Below are positions 26,144 to 34,815 of a stretch of DNA of 64,000 nt, piece by piece. The DNA comes from Brumimicrobium sp041655765 (GTDB taxonomy: Bacteria; Bacteroidota; Bacteroidia; Flavobacteriales_D; Crocinitomicaceae): NCBI GenBank assembly GCA_041655765.1, contig JBBAEU010000007.1, positions 1 through 64,000 of the forward strand, written 5' to 3'. Position 1 is the first letter of the stretch. Each line of letters starts with the position of its first letter. The notes beneath the pieces are model-generated. The model did not search any database, had not been told where the DNA came from, and saw nothing but the letters and a program-made list of their open reading frames with translations. The translations under genes were made by a program, and so were the position numbers.

Positions 26144-26806
26144 TCAAATCGTAAACCGATATGTTAGAAGTCCTCGAAAAGCTACCTGATATTCTGCACC
26201 AAAAAAGATATTAAATAAGTCCACAAATTCATGCGCATCCTTACTAACATGCGCATTTAGAGTGAGTCCAACGGCGTGTGAAGGTGTGAATTTATACATC
26301 AACTCTATGGAATAGGAAAGGAGTGGAACGAAGGCGTAATAACCAATCGTAGAGGTGGTATTTGTGGTTATATTTTTATCAGAGTCGTGGGAGTTTACTT
26401 TTGTTCTCCAAAAATAATAATGTGGCGTGATAAACAGCATTAAGTCAATTTTTTCGGTGTTGATTGCGTGCACTCCTAAATCAACATTTAACAATAAACC
26501 ACTATATTTTTGGGTCCCTTCTATGTTTTTTGTTGTTCCTTCAAGAGGTTTCTTAAGACTTTGATCAGTGAGTAACCCTAATCCAAATACAAACTTATTA
26601 GGAAATCTGACTTGGTAACCGAGCTCGGTTGCCCATCCTACCCCTCCATTTTCTTTTACATCAGTATCATCTCCTAAATGAATATAAAAACCGCCAGAAC
26701 CGATTATTGAATGTTGGGCTTTGGGTTTATCAATATTTCTTATCTCCTGTGAATAACAATAGAAACCAAATATTAATGTTTGTAGTAGGAATAAAGTAAG
26801 TTTCAT
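26144..26806 (-). CDS. Predicted outer-membrane beta-barrel protein
   Basis: Protein of 220 residues from the ATG at 26806 (MKLTLFLLQTLIFGFYCYSQ), which begins with a clear signal peptide. The mature part has alternating glycine and aromatic strands (GGFYIHLGDD, ATELGYQVRFP, VFGLGLL) and ends YQVAFRGLLTYRFTI, the aromatic terminal residue pattern of small outer-membrane barrels. I do not recognise a specific family. It is monocistronic, between dxs and a larger barrel gene. Confidence 0.6.
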   Translation of the reverse strand: MKLTLFLLQTLIFGFYCYSQEIRNIDKPKAQHSIIGSGGFYIHLGDDTDVKENGGVGWATELGYQVRFPNKFVFGLGLLTDQSLKKPLEGTTKNIEGTQKYSGLLLNVDLGVHAINTEKIDLMLFITPHYYFWRTKVNSHDSDKNITTNTTSTIGYYAFVPLLSYSIELMYKFTPSHAVGLTLNAHVSKDAHEFVDLFNIFFGAEYQVAFRGLLTYRFTI

Positions 26807-26988
26807 AATCAATAAAATTTGTCTTTAAAACCAGTTTCATATTTTAAAGTTACATTTAATAATTTGAATTGCCAAATGGTCTATCTATATTAAAAACTAG
26901 AAACTAACTAGCCGCAAAGGATGCAAAAGGAGAAATAAAATTAATTTAGCGTAACCTTAGTTAAGATTTACAGTTAAAAGAATGCTAA

Positions 26989-28707
26989 TTAGAACCGAAA
27001 CGTAATCCCACCCATTGCTTGGAAACGATTTACTGGATAATTGTACCATCGTTTATACTTTTGGGCGGCGATATTATTCAGGTTGACAAAAATAGACAAG
27101 CGTTTAGAATATCGGTATTCTACACCGAGGTTAATATCAGCTAAAACGCCCAGCTTCTTGGTTAAAAAACCGTCTTTTTCTACTACTCCTTCAATTGTCG
27201 GGTCAAAAACCATTGCTTTTCTACCTGTTTCAAGTGTAAAGTCTAATGTTGTGATTAATTTTCCAGCGACATTATACATCCCCCTTGCAATAATTTCTAA
27301 ATCAGGTTGATTCCAAACATACGGATTGTTATTGGCTGAATAATGATGATACCGTCCGATTAAATCTATTTTAATCGATTCATCTTTTTGATAGGATATA
27401 CTTCCACCGAGAGTTAACCGATTAATCGTGTCATAAATTGTTCTAAATTGATTGGCAGAAGAATAGATTGTATCATTGACAAACATTGCATAATCACGTA
27501 AACCAGCATATTTCCCTTCGATATTGAATGTTATACGTGATGAAATTGAACCTTTAAATCCCCCATAAACTTCATAGATACTTTCATTGCGAAGCGGTTG
27601 ATTTGGACTAATAAATTCATTTTCATTAGCTAAGAGCTCGTACCTTTGTTGGCTACGCGTTCCTCTAAGCCCAACATAAGGGATAAAGATATCGTTAAAC
27701 AAAGAATATTTCACTTCTACCAATGGAAATAAAGCGGCTTTTAGATTTCTTTCGTATTCAAGAGCCAATTCAAATCCAATATTGAACTTTAACTTTCTGT
27801 TTAACCCGTAGAAAGTTGCTTTTGGACGCAATTGAGCCAAGAAGTTATTAGTAACAATTCCAGTATCTAACGGTGCAATAGAATCTGTGTCAATTCCGTA
27901 TTTATAATTATTAAAACTTATATCAACATCTGCCCTTAAATTAGAAATAAGTTTGCCTGATTGTCCGTTGTATTCCCAAATCGTTTTTAAACCAACATAG
28001 TTCTCCACTCCTCTCCATTTTTCAAGGGAATCCTCTTGGGGCTTTCTTCCCATAAAATTGTTGTAATCCAATCCAATACGATAATTCAAAACAGAAGAAT
28101 CTTTTTTGTGAGAGGCATAAAAAGCGTTAAAACCTATTCCTTGGTATCTTTGTTTAATGCTGTCTCTATTCGCATTTACATCATCGAAACCATAATAATG
28201 GAGACCATTGTTGTAATAATCCATTCCTCCGCCCAAAGAATAACGTGATTCTTCAAGTTTTCCGAATGCTTTTGCATGGGTTCTGTCATACTGAGAAGGT
28301 GGCAAATCTTTCATTTTTCCCCATTCAGAATGGTGTTTTGCATGAATTCCCCAATTAAATTTTCTGGAACGACTTGAATTGTAGTAAACTTCTCCCAAAC
28401 CTTGCAATAAACTCCCTACGCCCAATTTCATATATCCGTTGTAGAGTTGCGACAATTGTGGCCTTAATTTAATGTTTGCTGCTTTAATCTCTTCAACAGT
28501 AATTGAAGTCTGCTCATGTAGCGACAACAATGGATACTTTATCGTTGGTGAAGTTATGGAAGTATCAATCGCTTTTGGTCGCTCAGATATTCGATATGCA
28601 GGTTCGGTATTACGTTCAGACGACGTAATAACTTCTACATCTCCTTGTTGAGCGTAAACAAAGGAAAACACAAATATCAATCCTATAGAAAACACAGTCT
28701 TATTCAT
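26989..28707 (-). CDS. Outer-membrane barrel protein, TonB-dependent-receptor-like
   Basis: About 572 residues from the ATG at 28707 (MNKTVFSIGLIFVFSFVYAQ), a signal peptide. The body is a long series of amphipathic strands (for example YRYSKRLSIFVNLNNIAAQKY and a last strand ending GGITFRF), as in TonB-dependent receptor barrels, but there is no plug domain or TonB box that I can see. The start is coupled to the end of the TPR gene: ATGAATAA holds both this ATG and the TPR stop, an 8-base overlap. This pairing with a large TPR protein next to ftsE suggests a conserved envelope module; its job is unknown. Confidence 0.72.
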   Translation of the reverse strand: MNKTVFSIGLIFVFSFVYAQQGDVEVITSSERNTEPAYRISERPKAIDTSITSPTIKYPLLSLHEQTSITVEEIKAANIKLRPQLSQLYNGYMKLGVGSLLQGLGEVYYNSSRSRKFNWGIHAKHHSEWGKMKDLPPSQYDRTHAKAFGKLEESRYSLGGGMDYYNNGLHYYGFDDVNANRDSIKQRYQGIGFNAFYASHKKDSSVLNYRIGLDYNNFMGRKPQEDSLEKWRGVENYVGLKTIWEYNGQSGKLISNLRADVDISFNNYKYGIDTDSIAPLDTGIVTNNFLAQLRPKATFYGLNRKLKFNIGFELALEYERNLKAALFPLVEVKYSLFNDIFIPYVGLRGTRSQQRYELLANENEFISPNQPLRNESIYEVYGGFKGSISSRITFNIEGKYAGLRDYAMFVNDTIYSSANQFRTIYDTINRLTLGGSISYQKDESIKIDLIGRYHHYSANNNPYVWNQPDLEIIARGMYNVAGKLITTLDFTLETGRKAMVFDPTIEGVVEKDGFLTKKLGVLADINLGVEYRYSKRLSIFVNLNNIAAQKYKRWYNYPVNRFQAMGGITFRF

Positions 28708-31700
28708 CATTTCCCTCATTTAAGTCAATTTCTCTATCAAGTTCATTTTCTAGGTCTTTCGGTGCGTTTTTCAATTGCATGATTTCTGCATAAACTTGTT
28801 CTGCTTCAAACATAACGCCATCTTCAGCCGGACCAGGATAATTATCCACAACCATTTTTATTGTTTGTTCAGCTTGAAATAAATCATCTTTTATAATGAA
28901 AATTCTTGATTGTAATATCAGCGAGCGACCAATTTTCTCAAAATCATCATTTGAAGCTTTTTGCATAATGAGGTTGTGATATTTTTCACTTTCTTTTAAA
29001 TCTTTGAGTTGAAAGTAACTTTTCGACAAATAATACAAAGTATTAATGTAATCAGTGCCTCCCGAATTTCTCTCTGTCCACAACAAGAAAGGAATTGCTT
29101 CATTATATTTTTCAAGGTAATAGTTCGACATTCCACCGGCGTAATTCACTTCTGATTTGAGTTTATTGTCCTCCAATAATTTATCAGCAATTAATCTTTG
29201 AGCAACTGCAGCAGATTCAACATAATTTTCTAACATAAAGCTTGTTCGCATAAGTCCCAAGCGAGAGTTAAACACAACTTGAGGTGTTTTTGCTAAACTT
29301 TCTAATTCTTTATAATAAGGATATGCACGACTATATTCCTTATTATTATACAATTCCCTTGCTGCATAAACAAGTGCATTTTCTTTGTAATCAGAGTTTG
29401 GTTTTGAAATTATTTGTTCATAATAACTTAAAGCCTTCTTTTTATCACCTTTTTTATCATATATTTCACCCAAATAGCTCAATAACTGGATAGAAAACCT
29501 CCCGTTTGGATAATGATTTAAGTATTTTTCAATTTCAGGAATTGCCTCATTATATTTTTCATTCACATAAAGAGAAATTGCCGTTTCATAATAATATACT
29601 TCGTTGTCGTCTTCTGTGATTCCTGCACAAGCATATTTTTCACCTAATTCAACTATTTTCTCTTGTTGCTTTAATTGACGGTAAACATCTATCAATCCTT
29701 TTGTTATTCTTTTACAAGTTATATCATCCAAAGAATATTCTGTTAAAACACGTTTAAAATAGCTTTCTGCATCTAAATATCTTCCTTGTTTAAATTTTAA
29801 ATCTGCAATTTCGATCAACGCATCTTTAACGATAATGTTGTTGGGATAATTGTCAATTACTCTATTGAAGCTCGTGAGTGCATTAGGATAATCACCTATG
29901 TTTTTATAGCTTAAAGCTATGTCAAAGATAGCTGATTTTACATACGGTGATTTGGGATAATTACTGATAATCTCATTCAAAGTCGAAATTTGTTCTTGCC
30001 GCGTATTTGACATTAACTCATACACCTTTGATAGAGAATATAATGTTCTATCTTTTGTTTCTGCATTATACTTTAAGGCATTTTTATAGCTCAACATTGA
30101 TTTTTGTAAATCGTAATCGTCTTTTACATAATAGGCATCCCCCAAGCGATTATATGCATCTGCCATTTTATCAGAATCTTTAATTTGGCTATCATCGGTA
30201 AACGCTCTGAAATAATGAATTGCTTGTGGCCAATCCTTCTGATTAAAATAAGCATAAGCAATGTTATACAATGCATTTTCTTTTAGAGATTGGTCATTAA
30301 ACCCTGGTAAAACTTGAAATTCTTTATATTTACGAATTGCATCGCCCCAACGTGCTTGCATATAATAAGCATCAGCTTCCCAAAATTTAGCACGAGCCAT
30401 AATTTCAGGAGAAACGTTATACTTACTTACATTCTCAAACGCTTTAATTGCTTTATTATAATTAGAACGCTCATAACTATCAATCCCCATGTTATAAGAA
30501 ACAATCTGATATGCTGTTTTTAACTGTACATTCAAATTTGGGATACGTTCAATGGATTTAAGAGCTTCTTCATAATTTTTTGTATTTGAATATACGTCAA
30601 CCATATAGCTATAAACATTCTCTTTTCTATCTGATTCTGGGAATTCAGACAAAAACAACTCAAAAGATTGAATCGCCTCGTTGTATGGGTCATAATCCAA
30701 TTCGTACGACAAAACCGCATAATTATATAAGGCATCCTCCTTAACTTTCAGATCAAAATCAAGCTCTGCCGCAGACCTAAAAGCCAACCGTGCATAATTT
30801 TTTTCACCTTTTTTCACATAAGATTCTGCGATGTGATAAAACGATGTTTGTCCCAACTTATCTTTGGTTCTAGAGACCCTATCAAAAATACGAATTGCCT
30901 TATCGTAATCTTGACTTTTATAATATGCATATCCCAAGGCATAATCTTCCTCTCTTGTGGTTTGCTTTTTCTTGTCGTAATCTTCTAAATACGGAACAGC
31001 TTGTTCGTAGTCTCCAATTCTATAATAAGCATCTCCAACCAATAAGTTCATCTCCGCAGGATTATCCGCAATATTTTTCCCACTTTCTGCATTATAATTA
31101 GGAATATATTCCGTTACCTTTTCATAATCTCCAAGTAGATAATAAATTTGTGTTATGTAATAAGGAACTTCTTTTGCAAATGCGGGATTATCTTCAAGTT
31201 TTAGAAATCCCCTTAAAGCTTCTTGATAGGATTTATCTATGTATGAAATATATGAATAATAATATAGCGCTGGCGCACTATAACTTGAACTTCCATCTTT
31301 AATATCATAGAAATGGCTTTTTGCCTCACTATTTTCTTCTAATTGAAAATGAGCATATCCCTTTTTAAAATGAAATGCATGAAAATCAACGCTGTCCAAT
31401 TGAGAAGGATCAGTTTGTTTAAACCATTCATTGGCATCATCGTATTTTTTACGTTGGTAAAAATGCTCTCCAAGTTGAAAATAGATTCCGTTTTTATAAA
31501 TACTTTCGGGATAATCATTATTAAACTCCATAAGTAATTTAATCGCATCACTATTATATAGCGCTAATGCAGACATTCCTTCATAATATCTAGCTTTTAT
31601 ATATTGTGGATCTTCAGGGTCTTGAAATACATCTAAAAATTCACGAAAAACTTCTTTAGCAGCACCATATTGTTCTTTTTCAAATAGTTCTTCCGCACGA

Positions 31701-31804
31701 TAGAAATTTGCATACTCTCCACGGTATTTATTTGTTTGTTGACTCCATCCAGAACCAACAAACATCAACGCCAACAATCCAATTATTCCAGTCTTTTTCG
31801 TCAT
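28700..31804 (-). CDS. Large secreted TPR protein (1034 residues)
   Basis: Protein of 1034 residues with a signal peptide (MTKKTGIIGLLALMFVGSGWS) and TPR-type repeats through nearly all of its length, many of the YbgF/BamD-like kind (YDDANEWFKQ, YLDAESYFKRVLTEY). It ends in an acidic tail (LENELDREIDLNEGNDE). It is probably periplasmic and binds several partners. It is translationally coupled to the outer-membrane barrel gene downstream and divergent from ftsE, so all three may belong to one envelope or cell-division function. No enzymatic motif is visible. Confidence 0.82.
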   Translation of the reverse strand: MTKKTGIIGLLALMFVGSGWSQQTNKYRGEYANFYRAEELFEKEQYGAAKEVFREFLDVFQDPEDPQYIKARYYEGMSALALYNSDAIKLLMEFNNDYPESIYKNGIYFQLGEHFYQRKKYDDANEWFKQTDPSQLDSVDFHAFHFKKGYAHFQLEENSEAKSHFYDIKDGSSSYSAPALYYYSYISYIDKSYQEALRGFLKLEDNPAFAKEVPYYITQIYYLLGDYEKVTEYIPNYNAESGKNIADNPAEMNLLVGDAYYRIGDYEQAVPYLEDYDKKKQTTREEDYALGYAYYKSQDYDKAIRIFDRVSRTKDKLGQTSFYHIAESYVKKGEKNYARLAFRSAAELDFDLKVKEDALYNYAVLSYELDYDPYNEAIQSFELFLSEFPESDRKENVYSYMVDVYSNTKNYEEALKSIERIPNLNVQLKTAYQIVSYNMGIDSYERSNYNKAIKAFENVSKYNVSPEIMARAKFWEADAYYMQARWGDAIRKYKEFQVLPGFNDQSLKENALYNIAYAYFNQKDWPQAIHYFRAFTDDSQIKDSDKMADAYNRLGDAYYVKDDYDLQKSMLSYKNALKYNAETKDRTLYSLSKVYELMSNTRQEQISTLNEIISNYPKSPYVKSAIFDIALSYKNIGDYPNALTSFNRVIDNYPNNIIVKDALIEIADLKFKQGRYLDAESYFKRVLTEYSLDDITCKRITKGLIDVYRQLKQQEKIVELGEKYACAGITEDDNEVYYYETAISLYVNEKYNEAIPEIEKYLNHYPNGRFSIQLLSYLGEIYDKKGDKKKALSYYEQIISKPNSDYKENALVYAARELYNNKEYSRAYPYYKELESLAKTPQVVFNSRLGLMRTSFMLENYVESAAVAQRLIADKLLEDNKLKSEVNYAGGMSNYYLEKYNEAIPFLLWTERNSGGTDYINTLYYLSKSYFQLKDLKESEKYHNLIMQKASNDDFEKIGRSLILQSRIFIIKDDLFQAEQTIKMVVDNYPGPAEDGVMFEAEQVYAEIMQLKNAPKDLENELDREIDLNEGNDE

Positions 31805-31996
31805 CCTCGGCTATCACCTTATATATTTCCTCTTAAAAAAATAGAGTTCAATATGTTTTAAGTGTTAAAATTATAGAAGAATCTTAACTTTATAACTTAT
31901 TCTTCCAAAAGTTTTAAACGTAATTCTGTTAAGATTGTTATTTTTATCCTTACTTTTCCAATAAATTTTTTATCATTTTTGTAAAAACAAACGATT

Positions 31997-32731
31997 GTGG
32001 GTGAAGATATAAAAGACAAAGTAGCGGAAAATATCATAGAAATATCTATGGGTAGGGTCGAACAAAAAAAGGTGACTGTTCTACAAAACATGAATGTTTC
32101 CATTGCCTCAAAAGAATTTGTATATCTTATTGGAAAAACAGGTTCTGGTAAAAGTAGTTTTTTAAAAATGCTTTATGCTGACTTACCATTAATTGACGGA
32201 GAAGGTAGGGTCGTTGGTTTCGATTTAAAAAAAATTAAACGAAAAGAAATACCAATGTTAAGAAGAAATATTGGTATTGTTTTTCAAGATTTTCAATTAC
32301 TTACCGACCGTTCTGTTATGGATAATTTGACCTTTGTAATGAAAGCAACAGGATGGAAGAAAAAAGTTGCAATGGAACAACGTGGGTTAGAAGTACTTAG
32401 AATGGTTGGAATTGAAGAAAAGGCTTACAAAATGCCTCATGAACTTTCTGGAGGAGAACAACAAAGAGTTTCCATTGCTCGTGCTTTAATCAATAATCCA
32501 CAATTAATACTTGCAGACGAGCCTACTGGAAATTTAGACCCTGAAACATCTGAAGACATTATGCGATTACTACACGCCATTGCCAACGAAGGAACCGCAA
32601 CATTAATGGCAACACACGACAAAAGTCTGATAGAGAAATTTCCTGGAAGAGTTTTAAAGGTAGAAAAAAATACCATTACAGAAATTAAAGGATTAGCAAA
32701 CTTTAACCCGTTTGAAGTCAACGAATTTTAG
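31997..32731 (+). CDS. ftsE: Cell-division ABC transporter ATP-binding protein FtsE
   Basis: Protein of 244 residues, starting at GTG 31997. Walker A is GKTGSGKSS, the signature is LSGGEQQRVSIARAL, and Walker B is LILADEPTGNLD, followed by the H-loop ATHD. The FtsE-like text FVYLIGKTGSGKSSFLKMLY separates it from LolD-type exporters. FtsE with FtsX couples ATP use to peptidoglycan hydrolysis at the septum. No ftsX is adjacent here; the next gene is menA 11 bases downstream. The GTG start is chosen because no ATG precedes the beta-strand core and the upstream region is untranslated. Confidence 0.88.
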   Translation: MGEDIKDKVAENIIEISMGRVEQKKVTVLQNMNVSIASKEFVYLIGKTGSGKSSFLKMLYADLPLIDGEGRVVGFDLKKIKRKEIPMLRRNIGIVFQDFQLLTDRSVMDNLTFVMKATGWKKKVAMEQRGLEVLRMVGIEEKAYKMPHELSGGEQQRVSIARALINNPQLILADEPTGNLDPETSEDIMRLLHAIANEGTATLMATHDKSLIEKFPGRVLKVEKNTITEIKGLANFNPFEVNEF

Positions 32732-32742
32732 TACCTACCAAA

Positions 32743-33639
32743 ATGAATCTTAAAACATGGATTAAAGCTGCTCGATTGCGAACGTTACCGCTTTCAATGT
32801 CGGGAATTATTGTCGGAAGTTTTGTTGCCTATAAAGAAGGATTTTGGGATTGGAAAATCTTTGTTTTATGTATGCTGACAACACTTTTTTTGCAGATTTT
32901 ATCAAATTATGCAAACGATTTGGGCGATAGTTATAAAGGTGCAGACAATGAACATCGATTGGGTCCAAAACGAGCAGTACAATCAGGCGAAGTAACACAA
33001 AAGCAAATGAAAATTGCAACCATCGTACTGTCGATTTTATCACTTTCAACTGCGATTCCGCTCATTATAATCGGCACGAAAGATATGTCTGAAACTGTTT
33101 TGTGGCTTTATTTTATACTCGCAATTTTGAGTGTGATTGCTGCAATAACTTATACAATTGGTAAAAAGGCTTATGGTTATCACGGCTTAGGCGATGTTAT
33201 GGTGTTTGTTTTTTTTGGACTTGTCAGCACATTAGGAAGCTATAGCTTGTATTCAAAACAATTTGATTGGACTTTAATTGGGTTTGCTTCTGCAATTGGC
33301 TTTCTCAGTATTGCCGTACTAAATTTGAATAACATGCGTGACCATGAAAATGACAAAGCCGTTGGCAAAAAAACAATTGTGGTTGCTATGGGGTTTAAAA
33401 AAGCGAAAATTTATCATTCAGCTCTCATTCTTTTGGCTTTTATCGGAATTTTTTCTTTTCTCCTTTCAAAAACTTGGTTGATTAGCATCATCTGCCTTTT
33501 ACCATTCGAAAGATTATTTCAACATTTAAATAGGGTGTGGAAAACCAATAAACCAAAGTCATTAGATAATGAAATGAAAACTGTATCGCTTTCTACTTTT
33601 TCAATTGCTATTTTATTTATGATTTCTACTTTTTTTTAG
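32743..33639 (+). CDS. menA: 1,4-dihydroxy-2-naphthoate polyprenyltransferase
   Basis: Integral membrane UbiA-family protein of 298 residues with about eight or nine membrane segments. The two metal-prenyl-diphosphate motifs are visible: NYANDLGDSYKGADNE near residues 57-72 and NMRDHENDKAVGKKT near 200-214. It attaches the polyprenyl chain to DHNA in menaquinone synthesis. It follows ftsE by 11 bases and precedes menC by about 55, so at least the two men genes are likely co-transcribed. The other men genes are outside the window. Confidence 0.93.
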   Translation: MNLKTWIKAARLRTLPLSMSGIIVGSFVAYKEGFWDWKIFVLCMLTTLFLQILSNYANDLGDSYKGADNEHRLGPKRAVQSGEVTQKQMKIATIVLSILSLSTAIPLIIIGTKDMSETVLWLYFILAILSVIAAITYTIGKKAYGYHGLGDVMVFVFFGLVSTLGSYSLYSKQFDWTLIGFASAIGFLSIAVLNLNNMRDHENDKAVGKKTIVVAMGFKKAKIYHSALILLAFIGIFSFLLSKTWLISIICLLPFERLFQHLNRVWKTNKPKSLDNEMKTVSLSTFSIAILFMISTFF

Positions 33640-33694
33640 TTTCTTTATCAATTAAAATAAATTTTTATAACCCAAACTCACTATTTTTACAACA

Positions 33695-34726
33695 ATGATT
33701 TTTAAAGCAAAATACGAGCAGAAGACTTTTATTTTTAAAAGACCAGGCGGTACCAGTCGTGGCATTTTAACTGAAAAAAAATCTTGGTTTATCACACTTT
33801 GGAATGAAGATAATCCGTTTATAAAAGGGTTTGGAGAATGCAGTGTGATTCCAGGGTTATCTCCCGATTATTTAAACGACAAACAATATGAGTTGAAAAT
33901 TGAAGACGTTGTTAAAAAAATAAATTATTTCATTGAAAACCTCCACGAATTAAAAAGTTTCCCTTCTATTTTATTTGGATTAGAAATAGCGCTTTTAGAT
34001 TTAAAAAACGGAGGAGATAAAATCTTTTTTAATACCAACTTTACCAAAGGCAATCAAGGAATCCCTATAAACGGATTGATTTGGATGGGAGATGAAAAAT
34101 TTATGCAAGAACAAGTAGAACAAAAATTAACAGAAGGATATTCTTGCATTAAAATGAAAATTGGAGCCATTGATTTTGAAAAAGAAGTCAAAATATTAGA
34201 AAGCATCAGGGGTCGTTTTTCACCTGAACAAATCACATTAAGAGTCGATGCTAATGGAGCTTTCAGTCCTTCGGAAGCACCAGAAAAACTCGAGAGATTA
34301 GCAGCGTTTGATATTCATTCTATAGAACAACCCATTCAGCACGGACAATGGAAAGACATGCACCAATTATGTAAGCAAAATATTCTCCCAATCGCCCTTG
34401 ATGAGGAGTTAATCGGGATCAACACATATTTTAATAAAGTAAAACTCTTAGACGAAATCCAGCCGCAATACATCATTCTAAAACCGAGTCTTTTAGGCGG
34501 ATTTGAAAGCACCCAAGAATGGATAAAATTAGCAGAAGAAAGAAATATTCCGTGGTGGATTACGAGTGCTTTAGAATCAAATATCGGGCTAAATGCAATT
34601 GCTCAATTCACCAGTACTTATAAAATTGAGATGGAACAAGGCTTAGGAACTGGTTCGCTTTATACGAACAATATCCAAAGCAAACTAAAAATTGAAAAAG
34701 GAATGTTGTGGATGGATGAATTATGA
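33695..34726 (+). CDS. menC: o-Succinylbenzoate synthase
   Basis: Protein of 343 residues of the enolase superfamily. It makes o-succinylbenzoate in menaquinone synthesis. CIKMKIGAIDFEKEV carries the KxK-type catalytic lysine segment, LRVDANGAF holds the first metal Asp, SIEQPI the Glu, and IALDEEL the third ligand. A later lysine is in YIILKPSLLGG. It follows menA, which strengthens the assignment over related muconate-type enzymes. No downstream partner: metG is convergent. Confidence 0.9.
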   Translation: MIFKAKYEQKTFIFKRPGGTSRGILTEKKSWFITLWNEDNPFIKGFGECSVIPGLSPDYLNDKQYELKIEDVVKKINYFIENLHELKSFPSILFGLEIALLDLKNGGDKIFFNTNFTKGNQGIPINGLIWMGDEKFMQEQVEQKLTEGYSCIKMKIGAIDFEKEVKILESIRGRFSPEQITLRVDANGAFSPSEAPEKLERLAAFDIHSIEQPIQHGQWKDMHQLCKQNILPIALDEELIGINTYFNKVKLLDEIQPQYIILKPSLLGGFESTQEWIKLAEERNIPWWITSALESNIGLNAIAQFTSTYKIEMEQGLGTGSLYTNNIQSKLKIEKGMLWMDEL

Positions 34727-34815
34727 TTCAAAACGTCTGTCTTTTGATATAGATTTTGTGTATCACTTGCAATTTATACCAAATTTTTAAACATAGAACG
34801 AATTGAGTTCTAAAT

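Noticed and set aside
26890..26940. GCCGCAAAGGATGCAAAAGG, resembling dispersed CGCAAAGG-type repeats
   Set aside because: A single short copy with no partner in the window; not enough to call a repeat.
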